From NCBI GenBank assembly GCA_016791045.1, contig JAEUNO010000032.1, positions 124,001-188,000 of the forward strand: a stretch of DNA of 64,000 bases, in the 5' to 3' direction. The DNA comes from Methyloversatilis sp. (GTDB lineage Bacteria; Pseudomonadota; Gammaproteobacteria; Burkholderiales; Rhodocyclaceae). Numbering within the stretch: position 1 is the stretch's first letter; the number at the start of each line of letters is the position of its first letter. Below are positions 24,591-33,084 of this stretch, in pieces. The notes below the pieces were generated by a model. That model did no database searches. It was not told where the DNA came from and worked only from the letters and a program-made list of their open reading frames with translations. The position numbers were made by a program, and so were the translations under genes.

Positions 24591-25286
24591 ATGGAACTGC
24601 GATCCAAACGCGGCGCCGACATCACGACGCTGCCCTATGAAGAGGTCGGCTCGACGATGGCCGACGCGCCGCGCAAGGTGCTGCGCAACACTTACATGCT
24701 GCTCGGCCTCAATCTGGCGTTCAGCGCGCTGATCGCCGGCGTGGCCGCGGCGATGGCCTGGCCCTCGCCCGGCATCCTGCTGACGCTGGCCGGCTACTTC
24801 GGTCTGCTGTTCGCGGTCAGCCGTTTCCGCGACAGCGGCATCGGCGTACTGCTGACGTTCGCACTGACCGGTTTCATGGGCTACACCATCGGCCCGCTGC
24901 TGTCGTCGGTCGTCGCGCTGCCGGGCGGCGGCCAGATCGTGACGATGGCGCTCGGCGCCACGGCCGGCGTGTTCCTGGCGATGTCGACCTGGGCCAGTGT
25001 CACAAAGCGTGACCTCAGCGGCATGGGCGGCTTCCTGTTCATCGGCATGGTGGTGGCGATCCTGGCGGGTCTGGGCGCGATCTTCTTCCAGATGCCGGCG
25101 TTGTCGCTGACCGTGTCTGCCGCGGTGGTGTTGCTGATGGCCGGCATGATCGCCTTTGAAACACAGCGCATCGTGCGCGGCGGAGAGACGAACTACGTCA
25201 TGGCCACGACCGGACTGTTCGTGTCGATCTTCAACCTCTTCACATCCCTGCTGCAGCTGTTCGGCTTTATGAGCAGCAGCGACTGA
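24591..25286 (+). CDS. Bax inhibitor-1/YccA family inner-membrane protein
   Basis: This 231-residue protein with about seven hydrophobic segments matches the bacterial BI-1 (YccA/YbhL, PF01027) family. Landmarks are NTYMLLGLNLAFSALIAG at the start of the membrane domain, a central GFMGYTIGPLLSS, and a C-terminal FETQRIVRGGETNYVMATT followed by SIFNLFTSLLQLFG. Relatives act as pH-sensitive calcium leak channels or modulate the FtsH protease. CAGGAGA precedes ATG 24591. It is the second gene of a two-gene operon closed by an intrinsic terminator at 25312. Confidence 0.9.
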   Translation: MELRSKRGADITTLPYEEVGSTMADAPRKVLRNTYMLLGLNLAFSALIAGVAAAMAWPSPGILLTLAGYFGLLFAVSRFRDSGIGVLLTFALTGFMGYTIGPLLSSVVALPGGGQIVTMALGATAGVFLAMSTWASVTKRDLSGMGGFLFIGMVVAILAGLGAIFFQMPALSLTVSAAVVLLMAGMIAFETQRIVRGGETNYVMATTGLFVSIFNLFTSLLQLFGFMSSSD

Positions 25287-25311
25287 GTCTTCCGGCCGGT
25301 CATTCCCCCTT

Positions 25312-25347
25312 ATCCGCGCGCGGCTTGTCCGCCCGCGGATTTTTTTC
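25312..25347 (+). terminator. Intrinsic terminator after the Bax1-I gene
   Basis: ATCCGCG (25312-25318) pairs with CGCGGAT (25334-25340), with further G+C pairing possible inside the loop, and a run of seven T residues follows. It ends the HPF-like/Bax1-I operon. Confidence 0.8.
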
Positions 25348-25473
25348 GTCTGTTCCTGGCGGCAACGACGTAACGCCTGGCCGACCTAAAGCTTGCCTGC
25401 CGATCATCCGTAAATTGGAAGTTCGGGACAGATGCGCGGGCGTCGTTCGCCATGTCGTCGTGCAGGGGGACAC

Positions 25474-26637
25474 ATGCTAAAAAGTCTGAGCGTGAAAAAG
25501 GCGTTCACGCTGTTCGGCGCCTCGTCGGCGCTGATCTGCTGCGTCGCATTCAACTTGGTTTCGGGGGGTGGCAACTGGCCGGTGCAGATCGGCGTGTCGC
25601 TGCTGTTGCTGACGGGCGGCGCGCTGACCGGTCACTTCATCGGCCGGTTCTATGGTGCGCGGGCGGAAATCATCGTCGGCGGCCTGCATGCGCTGGCGAA
25701 GGGGCGGCTCGACCACCGGATCAGTCTCGACGGCAAGGACGACTTCGCCTGGCTGGGCTACGAATACAACGCGGCACGCAAGGCCGTCAAACAGTTGGTC
25801 GAGCGTCTGCAGGCGCTGTCGACCACGCTGACCGGATCGGCGGTGGACCTGTCGCAGGCGTCGGGCGAAGCGCGTGAAACGGTCACCCGGCAGCTCGATT
25901 CGATCCGTGCGGTGGGCAGCGCGATCGAACAGATGAGCGGCAAGATCCAGGATGTGGAGTCGCTGTCGCGTGAAGCCAGTGACCTGTCGCACGCCGCGGG
26001 TGCGGCGTCGCAGGTCGGCAAGCGGACACTCGAAGGTGCGCTGGGCAGTGTGCATGCGGCATCCGGCAAGATGGCCGACTCGCTCGCCGTGATCGAACGG
26101 CTGGTGGATGATTCGCGCGCCATCAACCGCATCAACGAGCTGATCAAGGAACTGTCGGACCAGACCAACCTGCTGGCACTCAATGCGGCCATCGAGGCCG
26201 CACGCGCCGGCGAACAGGGACGCGGCTTTGCGGTCGTGGCCGACGAAGTCCGCAAGCTGGCACAGCGCAGCCAGGCGTCGTCGAACGACATCAGCGAACT
26301 GGTGGTGCGCATCCGCGACGACGCCGAAGAAACCATCACCCTGGTGCGCGGTTCGAATGACGAGGTGACGGTGGCGACGCAGAACACCGCCGCCGCGGTC
26401 AGCGAGTTCGACGCCATCCTGCAACGGCTGCAGGCGCTGTCCGGCAAGTCGGCGACCATCAGCGACAGCCTCGGCGCACAGAACGCATCGGTCGGCGAAA
26501 TCGTGCGCAACACCGAGCTGCTGTTCTCGCTGTCCGAACAGAACGCGAAAGTCGCCGAGGAAACCGCCCGTCAGGGCACCGAACTGGCCAGTTCCGCACA
26601 GAACCTGCAGGAAGCCGTGCAGGTGTTCCGCATCTGA
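25474..26637 (+). CDS. Methyl-accepting chemotaxis-type receptor without a large sensor domain
   Basis: This 387-residue membrane protein has two close hydrophobic segments (about 10-28 and 35-55), a short HAMP-like linker ([19 protein letters not shown]) and a long coiled-coil signalling domain. The hairpin tip carries the invariant [20 protein letters not shown] and [15 protein letters not shown] motifs. The few residues between the membrane segments leave no ligand domain, so it may sense membrane, redox or cytoplasmic cues, or act through partners. No C-terminal methyltransferase-tether pentapeptide is present. GGGGGA precedes ATG 25474. It is a single gene ended by the hairpin at 26657-26690. 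Confidence 0.88.
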   Translation: MLKSLSVKKAFTLFGASSALICCVAFNLVSGGGNWPVQIGVSLLLLTGGALTGHFIGRFYGARAEIIVGGLHALAKGRLDHRISLDGKDDFAWLGYEYNAARKAVKQLVERLQALSTTLTGSAVDLSQASGEARETVTRQLDSIRAVGSAIEQMSGKIQDVESLSREASDLSHAAGAASQVGKRTLEGALGSVHAASGKMADSLAVIERLVDDSRAINRINELIKELSDQTNLLALNAAIEAARAGEQGRGFAVVADEVRKLAQRSQASSNDISELVVRIRDDAEETITLVRGSNDEVTVATQNTAAAVSEFDAILQRLQALSGKSATISDSLGAQNASVGEIVRNTELLFSLSEQNAKVAEETARQGTELASSAQNLQEAVQVFRI

Positions 26638-26656
26638 AACGCAGGTTCGCGCAAAC

Positions 26657-26690
26657 GAAAAGGGCGCTTCGTTCGGAAGCGCCCTTTTTC
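26657..26690. terminator. Bidirectional intrinsic terminator between chemoreceptor and htpG
   Basis: AAAAGGGCGCTTC and GAAGCGCCCTTTTTC form a strong stem around a short loop, with A and T tracts on both sides. It lies between two convergent genes and can serve both the chemoreceptor on plus and htpG on minus. Confidence 0.9.
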
Positions 26691-26704
26691 ATTGCGCAGC
26701 GCGC

Positions 26705-28642
26705 CTAGGCCGACGTCCGCTCGCCGCTCATCGCCAGCATCAGCTGATTCATCCGGCGCACGAACGTGGCCGGATCCTCCAGTGCGCCGCCTTCGGCCAG
26801 CAGGGCCTGATCGAACAGCACCGCAGCCCAGTCGTCGAAGTGCGCATCCTCGTTGCGCAAGCGCTGCACCACCGGGTGCTGCGGGTTGATTTCCAGCGTC
26901 GGCTTGGACGCCGGCGCATCGCGACCGGCCGACTTCAGGATGCGCGCCAGATTGCCGCCGATCTCGAATTCGTCCGACACCAGGCAGGCCGGCGAATCGG
27001 TCAGGCGGTGCGTGATGCGCACCTCCTTCACCTGCTCGGCCAGCGTCGCCTGCAGGCGCTCGACCAGCGGCTTGAATTCGCCCTCGTCGCGCTCGCGCGC
27101 CTGCTTCTCGGCTTCATCTTCCATCGCGCCCAGATCCAGCCCGCCCTTGGCGACCGACACCATCGGACGACCTTCGAACTCGGTCATGTTGCCGACCACC
27201 CACTCGTCGATGTGCTCGTGCATCAGCAGCACTTCGATGCCCTTCTTGCGGAACACTTCCAGGTGCGGGCTGTTCTTTGCCGCCTTGAACGACTCGGCCG
27301 TGACGTAATAGATCTTGCTCTGGCCGTCCTTCATGCGCGACAGGTAGTCGGCCAGCGACACGGACTGCTCGTCGGTATCGAGATGCGTCGACGCGAAGCG
27401 CAGCAGCTTGGCGACACGCTCGCGATTGGCGGTGTCCTCGCCGACGCCTTCCTTGAACACATTGCCGAAGGCCTTCCAGAAGGTGGTGAATTTCTCCTTC
27501 TGCGCCGGGTCTTCGTTGTCGGCCAGGTCTTCCAGCACCGACAGGATCTTCTTCGTGCAGCCGGAGCGGATGGTGTCGATGTCGCGGCCCTCCTGCAGGA
27601 TTTCGCGCGACACGTTCAGCGGCAGGTCAGCCGAATCGACCACGCCGCGCACGAAGCGAAGATAGCCCGGCAGCAGCTTGTCGGCGTCGTCCATGATGAA
27701 CACGCGGCGCACGTACAGCTTCAGGCCGTGCTTGGTCTTGCGGTCCCACATGTCGAACGGCGCACGCCCCGGGATGTACAGCAGCTGGGTGTATTCGTGC
27801 CGCCCTTCGACCCGGGCGTGCGACCAGGCCAGCGGCGCCTGGAAGTCGTGGCTGACGTGCTTGTAGAACTCTTCGTACTGCTCGTCGGTGATGTCCGACT
27901 TCGAGCGGGTCCACAGCGCATTGGCCTGATTGACCGTTTCGTCCTCGTCGGTCGTGATCTGCTCGCCCTCTTTCCACTCTTCCTTCTTCATCACGACCGG
28001 CTGCAGGATATGGTCGGAGTATTCGCGGATGATGTGGCGCAGCTTGAAGCCCGACAGCAGTTCGTCCTGGTCCTCGCGCAGGTGCAGCACGATTTCGGTG
28101 CCGCGCGCCTCGCGCTCGATCTGTTCCACGGTGTATTCGCCGGCAGAGTCACCGGTCATCGAGCATGACCAGCGCACGCCGTCGCTGGTCGGCAGCCCGG
28201 CGCGACGCGTGGTGACCGTGACCGTGTCGGCGACGATGAAGGCGGAGTAGAAGCCGACGCCGAACTGGCCGATCAGGTTAGCGTCCTTCTTCTGGTCGCC
28301 GGTCAGGCTGGAGAAGAACTCCTTGGTGCCGCTGCGGGCGATCGTGCCGAGATGGGAAATCGCCTCGTCGCGCGACATGCCGATGCCGTTGTCGGTGATC
28401 GTGATGGTGCGGGCGACCTTGTCGAAGGCGACACGGATCTTCAGGTCGGAATCGGATTCGAGCAGCGCCGGATCCGCAATCGATTCGAAACGCAGCTTGT
28501 CGCAGGCGTCCGACGCATTGCTGACCAGTTCGCGCAGGAAAATGTCGCGGTTGCTGTACAGCGAATGGATCATCAGATGAAGCAGCTGCTTCACCTCGGC
28601 CTGGAAATTCATGGTCTGGGCGGCGGTGGCGGTTTCCGACAT
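26705..28642 (-). CDS. htpG: Molecular chaperone HtpG (Hsp90)
   Basis: This 645-residue protein is bacterial Hsp90, an ATP-dependent chaperone in the cytosol. The ATP-binding GHKL domain shows [46 protein letters not shown] and a later GTEIVLHL. The middle domain has the catalytic-arginine region [11 protein letters not shown], and a C-terminal dimerisation domain ends the protein. Length is normal. GGAG sits six bases before ATG 28642, and a sigma32-like promoter is visible upstream. It is a single gene, divergent from the pseudouridine synthase. Confidence 0.97.
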   Translation of the reverse strand: MSETATAAQTMNFQAEVKQLLHLMIHSLYSNRDIFLRELVSNASDACDKLRFESIADPALLESDSDLKIRVAFDKVARTITITDNGIGMSRDEAISHLGTIARSGTKEFFSSLTGDQKKDANLIGQFGVGFYSAFIVADTVTVTTRRAGLPTSDGVRWSCSMTGDSAGEYTVEQIEREARGTEIVLHLREDQDELLSGFKLRHIIREYSDHILQPVVMKKEEWKEGEQITTDEDETVNQANALWTRSKSDITDEQYEEFYKHVSHDFQAPLAWSHARVEGRHEYTQLLYIPGRAPFDMWDRKTKHGLKLYVRRVFIMDDADKLLPGYLRFVRGVVDSADLPLNVSREILQEGRDIDTIRSGCTKKILSVLEDLADNEDPAQKEKFTTFWKAFGNVFKEGVGEDTANRERVAKLLRFASTHLDTDEQSVSLADYLSRMKDGQSKIYYVTAESFKAAKNSPHLEVFRKKGIEVLLMHEHIDEWVVGNMTEFEGRPMVSVAKGGLDLGAMEDEAEKQARERDEGEFKPLVERLQATLAEQVKEVRITHRLTDSPACLVSDEFEIGGNLARILKSAGRDAPASKPTLEINPQHPVVQRLRNEDAHFDDWAAVLFDQALLAEGGALEDPATFVRRMNQLMLAMSGERTSA

Positions 28643-28675
28643 GGCGACTCCGTATGATGAAATGACAACCGCGGA

Positions 28676-28704
28676 AGATTGAGACTTCCCCCCGACATTT
28701 CAAG
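28676..28704 (-). promoter_or_regulatory. Sigma32-type heat-shock promoter of htpG
   Basis: Read on the minus strand, CTTGAAA (28704-28698) is a perfect sigma32 -35 element. It is followed after 14 bases by CTCAATCT (28683-28676), which matches five of the seven defined positions of the CCCCATNT -10 element. It lies 34 bases upstream of the htpG start. The transcript would therefore have a short leader. Confidence 0.7.
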
Positions 28705-28745
28705 TCCCCGCTATGCTGTGCGGTCCACAGATTGTTGACTTCACG

Positions 28746-30587
28746 ATGACCACTCGTCCGAAACTCGGTTTGCCGAGCAAATCCGACAGCCCGACTGCGT
28801 CGGACCGCGATCCGGCCCGCAAGCCGGTGCGCAACAGCACCGCCAAGTCCCGGACATTGAGCCGCAATACCACCCAGGTCGCGCCTGCCGCCAAGACGCC
28901 GCGCGGTCGTGACGGCGCGCCGCGCCGTGACATGGGTGATCGGCCACCCCGCAAGGATTTTTCCGATCGTCCGCCGCGCACCGAACGTGGCGAGCGCCCG
29001 GCCCGTGCCCCCGGTGCCGCCGACGCACCGAAGCGCCCATGGACACCGCGTCCCGAGCGCGACAGCCGTCCGCCGCGTGCCGAGGGTGGCGAACGCGCGC
29101 CGCGCGGCAATTTCGCCGATCGCCCGCCGCGGTCCGATCGCGGCGAGCGCCCGGCCCGTGCGCCCGGTGCCGACGACGCGCCGAAGCGCCCGTGGACACC
29201 GCGCCCCGAGCGCGACAGCCGTCCGCCGCGTGCCGAAGGTGGCGAACGTGCGCCGCGCGGCAATTTCGCCGATCGCCCGCCGCGCACCGATCGTGGCGAG
29301 CGCCCGGCCCGTGCGCCCGCTGCCGACGACGCACCGAAGCGCCCATGGACACCGCGCCCCGAGCGCGACAGCCGTCCGCCACGTGCCGAAGGTGACGAAC
29401 GCGCGCCGCGCAGCAATTTCGCGGATCGCCCGCCGCGCACCGATCGCGGCGAGCGGCCTGCTCGTGCGCCCGGTGCCGATGACGCACAGAAGCGTCCGTG
29501 GACGCCGCGCCCCGAGCGCGACAGCCGTCCGCCGCGTGCCGAAGGCGGCGAACGCCCGCGCGGCAATTTCGCCGATCGTCCGCCACGCACCGATCGCGGC
29601 GAGCGGCCTGCCCGCGCGCCCGGCGCCGATGACGCACAGAAACGTCCGTGGACGCCGCGCCCCGAGCGCGACAGCCGTCCGCCGCGTGCCGAGGGCAGCG
29701 AGCGGCCGCGCAGCGCGAAGCCCGCGGCCGCGCCGCTGCGCCCGGCCAAGCCGTGGGAAGAGCGCGACATGGACAAGAAAGGTCGCGTGAAGGCCGTGCC
29801 GGCCGAAGAAGGCGATGACCACCCCAAGGACGGCATCCGCGTGTCGCGCTGGCTGGCCGACCGGGGCGCGGCGTCGCGTCGCGAAGCGGATGACTGGATC
29901 GTGCGCGGCTGGGTGACGGTCGACGGCGAAGTCGCCGTGCTCGGCCAGCGCGTGCTGTCGCACCAGAAGGTCGAAGTGAACAAGGAAGCGCGCGCCGACC
30001 AGGCGCTGCGCGTCACCGTTCTGATGCACAAGCCGGTCGGTTTCGTCAGCGGTCAGGCGGAAGACGGCCACGAGCCGGCCAGCGTGCTGTTCGTGCCGGA
30101 AAACCAGTGGATGGGCGACAAGTCGGGGCAGACCTTCAATCGCAACCATCTGCGCGGTCTGGCGCCGGCCGGCCGGCTGGACATCGATTCGCACGGTCTG
30201 CTGGTGCTGACGCAGGACGGTCGCGTTGCCCGCGTGCTGATCGGCGAGGATTCCACGATCGAAAAGGAATACCTGGTGCGCGTGCGGGCGACGAAGTCGT
30301 TCGGCAACGGCCCGCTGTCCGAAGTCTTCCCGGCCGAATCGCTGGCGCTGCTGAATCACGGTCTCGAGCTGGACGACCAGCCGCTCAAGCCTGCCAAGGT
30401 GAGCTGGCAGAACGAGGAGCAGATGCGTTTCGTGCTGCGCGAAGGCAAGAAGCGTCAGATCCGCCGCATGTGCGAGGCGGTCGGTCTCGAAGTGGTTGCG
30501 CTCAAGCGTGTGCGCATCGGCCGCATCCCGCTCGCCGACCTGCCGGTCGGCAAGTGGCGCTATCTGCGCAATGACGAGGCGTTCTGA
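28746..30587 (+). CDS. 23S rRNA pseudouridine synthase (RluB/RluF-like) with repeat-expanded N-terminus
   Basis: This 613-residue protein is roughly twice the usual family length. Its C-terminal 255 residues are an ordinary S4-plus-RsuA/RluB pseudouridine synthase. The S4 domain starts near 363 (GIRVSRWLADRGAASRREAD) and the catalytic aspartate is in GRLDIDSHGLLVLT (near 479), with LREGKKRQIRRMCEAVGLEV near the end. The first 340 residues are disordered, very rich in Arg, Pro, Glu and Asp, and contain five near-identical 51-residue repeats (74-326). ATG 28746 is chosen over an upstream ATG at 28713 on family grounds, though neither has a clear ribosome-binding site. A separate rluB is present at 51894, so this is a second family member. 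Confidence 0.85.
   Translation: MTTRPKLGLPSKSDSPTASDRDPARKPVRNSTAKSRTLSRNTTQVAPAAKTPRGRDGAPRRDMGDRPPRKDFSDRPPRTERGERPARAPGAADAPKRPWTPRPERDSRPPRAEGGERAPRGNFADRPPRSDRGERPARAPGADDAPKRPWTPRPERDSRPPRAEGGERAPRGNFADRPPRTDRGERPARAPAADDAPKRPWTPRPERDSRPPRAEGDERAPRSNFADRPPRTDRGERPARAPGADDAQKRPWTPRPERDSRPPRAEGGERPRGNFADRPPRTDRGERPARAPGADDAQKRPWTPRPERDSRPPRAEGSERPRSAKPAAAPLRPAKPWEERDMDKKGRVKAVPAEEGDDHPKDGIRVSRWLADRGAASRREADDWIVRGWVTVDGEVAVLGQRVLSHQKVEVNKEARADQALRVTVLMHKPVGFVSGQAEDGHEPASVLFVPENQWMGDKSGQTFNRNHLRGLAPAGRLDIDSHGLLVLTQDGRVARVLIGEDSTIEKEYLVRVRATKSFGNGPLSEVFPAESLALLNHGLELDDQPLKPAKVSWQNEEQMRFVLREGKKRQIRRMCEAVGLEVVALKRVRIGRIPLADLPVGKWRYLRNDEAF
28965..29723 (+). repeat. Five tandem 153-bp repeats coding for 51-residue Arg/Pro-rich units
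   Basis: Units begin at 28965, 29118, 29271, 29424 and 29574, giving periods of 153, 153, 153 and 150 bases (one codon lost in the fourth unit). Each begins DRPPR..RGERPARAP and continues KRPWTPRPERDSRPPRAEG. The nucleotide copies are nearly identical, including many third positions, so the expansion looks recent and copy number may vary among strains. All unit lengths are multiples of three, so the reading frame survives changes. Confidence 0.92.
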
Positions 30588-30630
30588 GCGTCGGCAGCCT
30601 GTCACCAATATGTAGACGAACTGCATTCTT

Positions 30631-30679
30631 CATGTAACGCCTCCTTCGTAGCCTGCACACACTACGGAGGCGTTACATG
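30631..30679 (+). promoter_or_regulatory. Long hairpin masking the ribosome-binding site and start codon of the 30677 gene
   Basis: The left arm CATGTAACGCCTCC (30631-30644), then ttc, then GTAG, pairs with the right arm CTAC-GGAGGCGTTACATG (30662-30679). This gives 14 plus 4 base pairs, a three-base bulge and a 10-base loop. The right arm contains both the GGAGG ribosome-binding site and the ATG start codon, so the whole initiation site would be paired in the mRNA. The left arm carries CCTCCTT, identical to the 16S anti-Shine-Dalgarno core. It may act as a translational switch, RNA thermometer or DNA operator. Confidence 0.6.
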
Positions 30680-31291
30680 AACGAATTTCTGAAGGCCCTG
30701 CAGGTCCAGCGCTGGGATGACCACCGCTACTACCATCACAGCCGCATCAACCAGAGCCTGCACCTGATCAGTGCGCTCAGCTTCCTCGCGGCGTACGCGA
30801 TGCTGTTCGTCGATCCGGTCGCCGCGGCGCTGCTCAGCTGGGGGGTCGCCATGGTGTCGCGTCAGTCGGGGCACTTCTTCTTCGAGCCCAAGGGCTACGA
30901 CCACATCAACCAGGCGACCCACGAATTCAAGGAAGACATCAAGGTCGGCTACAACCTGCGACGCAAGATCGTGCTGATGGCGGTCTGGGCGCTGTCGCCG
31001 CTGGTGCTGTATGTCGATCCGGCGCTGTTCGGCCTGCTCGAACCGCACGTCGACGCGCGCGGTTTCGTGCATAACATGTCACTGATCTGGCTGGCGGTGG
31101 GCGTCGGCGGCCTGCTGTTCCGCACCGTGCATCTGTTCTTCATCCGCGACGTGCAGACCGGTCTGGTCTGGATGACCAAGATCGTCACCGACCCCTTCCA
31201 TGACGTGAAGCTTTACTATCGCGCCCCGCTCCACCTGCTGCGCGGCGAGTTGATCGACCCGCGCCACGCACAGCACTCCGCCCCAGCCTGA
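30677..31291 (+). CDS. Small integral membrane protein, possibly DUF962/Mpo1-like
   Basis: This 204-residue protein has three or four hydrophobic segments (about 28-62, 95-115 and 132-155) and several histidines near membrane boundaries: HRYYHHSRINQSLHL near residues 16-30 and SGHFFFEPKGYDHIN near 73-87. The spacing of NxxLH and GHxxFE recalls the DUF962/Mpo1 family of iron-dependent 2-hydroxy fatty acid dioxygenases, but the match is weak and I would not assign the reaction. GGAGG precedes ATG 30677 and is buried in a hairpin. It follows the pseudouridine synthase by 89 bases on the same strand. Confidence 0.6.
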   Translation: MNEFLKALQVQRWDDHRYYHHSRINQSLHLISALSFLAAYAMLFVDPVAAALLSWGVAMVSRQSGHFFFEPKGYDHINQATHEFKEDIKVGYNLRRKIVLMAVWALSPLVLYVDPALFGLLEPHVDARGFVHNMSLIWLAVGVGGLLFRTVHLFFIRDVQTGLVWMTKIVTDPFHDVKLYYRAPLHLLRGELIDPRHAQHSAPA

Positions 31292-31387
31292 AGCATGGCT
31301 TGCGCGGCGGGGGCGGATCGGGGATTTCGGCGGGCACTGCTCGCCTGAACCGCGCGCCGCCCCCGCCCTGCGTGTTCATCCATGCGT

Positions 31388-33049
31388 TCAACCACGCCGC
31401 GCAAACCGCTCCGCCAGCATTTCCCGCAGGATGCGCCGCTTGATCTGCCTGTTGCTCGCGCCTTCCGGCACCCACCACCAGCCATCGGCCTGCATGCGCC
31501 GCGCGGCGGCGACGAAACGTTCGCAGACGGCATCGAATTCCGCATCGCCGTAATTCAGGCTGAAGATGAGCCGGCCGGTGCCGACCCAGCTCAGCGCCAG
31601 GCCTTCGGCACGCAGGTAGTACTGCAGCATCCAGTTGTAGCGCGATGGCACGCTGTAGGTCACGGTCCAGATCGACGACAGGTTTACCACCCGCACCGGC
31701 AGATCCGCTTCGGCCAGCAGCATGTTCAGCTTTTCGGCGCGCGCGTTCCAGCGCTCATCGAGGCCGTCGTACAGCGTCGCGATCTCCGGTGTGTCGAGCG
31801 CCCGCAGGAACTCGTTCATCGCGGCCATCACATGCGGATGCGAATTGAAGGTGCCGCGCGCGAAACAGATGTCGGCCGGCCGGTCATCGCGCCAGCGGCG
31901 CATCAGCGCCGCCTTGCCGCACACCACGCCGACCGGGTAGCCACCACCCAGCGTCTTGCCATAGGTGACCATGTCGGCGCGCACGCCGAAATAGTCCTGC
32001 GCGCCCCCGGGCGCCAGCCGGAAGCCGACGAACACCTCGTCGAAGATCAGCACGATGCCGCGTGCCGTACACACTTCGCGCAGCTGGCGCAGCCAGTCGG
32101 CGTAGGCCGCGCGATCGAAATGGGCGAGCCGGCCGCCGTCGACCAGCGACGAGTCACCGGGTGCGCCGGCATTCGGGTGCAGGGCCTGCAGCGGATTCAC
32201 CAGCACGCAGGCAATGTCGCGCCGGGTACGCAGCACATGCAGGGTATCGGCATGCATGTCCTTCAGCGTGTAGGTGTGTTCGGCCGCGACCGGATTGCCG
32301 ACGCCCGGCTGCACGTCGCCCCACCAGCCGTGGTAGGCGCCGCAGAAGCGCACGAGGTGGCTGCGCCGCGTGTGATAGCGCGCCAGGCGCACCGCCTGCA
32401 TGACCGCCTCGGTGCCGGACATGTGGAACGACACTTCATCGAGTCCGGAGATCGCGCACAGCCGCTTCACGTTGTCGGCCAGCAGCGGATGAAAGCTGCC
32501 GAGCACCGGGCCGAGGGCCTCGACCTGTGCGTTGCCGCGCGCCATGCAGCCCTTGTAGAAATCGTAGCCGAACACATTGACGCCGTACGAACCGGCCAGG
32601 TCGTAGGCGACGTTGCCGTCGAGGTCGGTCACGGTGACGCCGGACGACGACGCGACGAAGCTGCCGGCCTTCAGGTGCTCGCGCACATGGCGGCTGAACG
32701 GGAACGGCACGCGATAGGCGCTGGTGAATTGCAGGTCGGACAGCATGGGCTGCACCTCTGCGGTCAGTGCGCGCGTCTTCGGGTAGCGCTCGCGGTACAG
32801 CGCGGCGAGACGCTCGAAGGCGAGCCGGCGCTGTTCGACCACGGCGGGCGGCGCGTCATCGGCCGCGAACACGTCAGCCGGGGCGAATTCGTAGAAAGGC
32901 AGCAGCCTGGCCACCCGACGCGACATCTTGGCGTGGCCGGCGAGCGAGCGGTGCTTGGCGCGCGACAGTTCGAGCCGGCGCTTGATGCGCGGCAGCAGCG
33001 CCAGCAGCGCAGCGGCGCCGGCGACATAGAAAGGGAGGGCTTCGGTCAT
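31388..33049 (-). CDS. Membrane-anchored class III aminotransferase (glutamate-1-semialdehyde aminomutase-like)
   Basis: This 553-residue PLP enzyme has a class III aminotransferase core from about residue 115. Landmarks are SSSGVTVTDLDGN, HMSGTEAVMQAVRLAR for the phosphate-binding loop, FDEVFVGFR for the PLP aspartate and TYGKTLGGGYPVG with the Schiff-base K365. An extra 100 residues at the N-terminus begin with a hydrophobic segment (ALPFYVAGAAALLALL) and then a basic helix, which suggests a membrane anchor. True HemL is about 430 residues and soluble, so this is a different enzyme. It is divergent from psd with only 35 bases between, suggesting shared regulation and perhaps a lipid-head-group role, which is inference. 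Confidence 0.75.
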   Translation of the reverse strand: MTEALPFYVAGAAALLALLPRIKRRLELSRAKHRSLAGHAKMSRRVARLLPFYEFAPADVFAADDAPPAVVEQRRLAFERLAALYRERYPKTRALTAEVQPMLSDLQFTSAYRVPFPFSRHVREHLKAGSFVASSSGVTVTDLDGNVAYDLAGSYGVNVFGYDFYKGCMARGNAQVEALGPVLGSFHPLLADNVKRLCAISGLDEVSFHMSGTEAVMQAVRLARYHTRRSHLVRFCGAYHGWWGDVQPGVGNPVAAEHTYTLKDMHADTLHVLRTRRDIACVLVNPLQALHPNAGAPGDSSLVDGGRLAHFDRAAYADWLRQLREVCTARGIVLIFDEVFVGFRLAPGGAQDYFGVRADMVTYGKTLGGGYPVGVVCGKAALMRRWRDDRPADICFARGTFNSHPHVMAAMNEFLRALDTPEIATLYDGLDERWNARAEKLNMLLAEADLPVRVVNLSSIWTVTYSVPSRYNWMLQYYLRAEGLALSWVGTGRLIFSLNYGDAEFDAVCERFVAAARRMQADGWWWVPEGASNRQIKRRILREMLAERFARRG

Positions 33050-33084
33050 GCGTCACCGAAATATCAGCGCGAGGTTACGGCACC

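Noticed and set aside
28965-29723. CRISPR-like regular repeats
   Set aside because: The repeats are contiguous, 153 bases long, in frame, coding and without unique spacers.
28700-30031. A long open frame antisense to the repeat-containing pseudouridine synthase, coding a repetitive Arg/Gly-rich product
   Set aside because: It is the mirror of the 153-bp repeats, whose length keeps all frames open. The plus-strand frame continues into a well-formed catalytic domain and the antisense frame has no recognisable domain.
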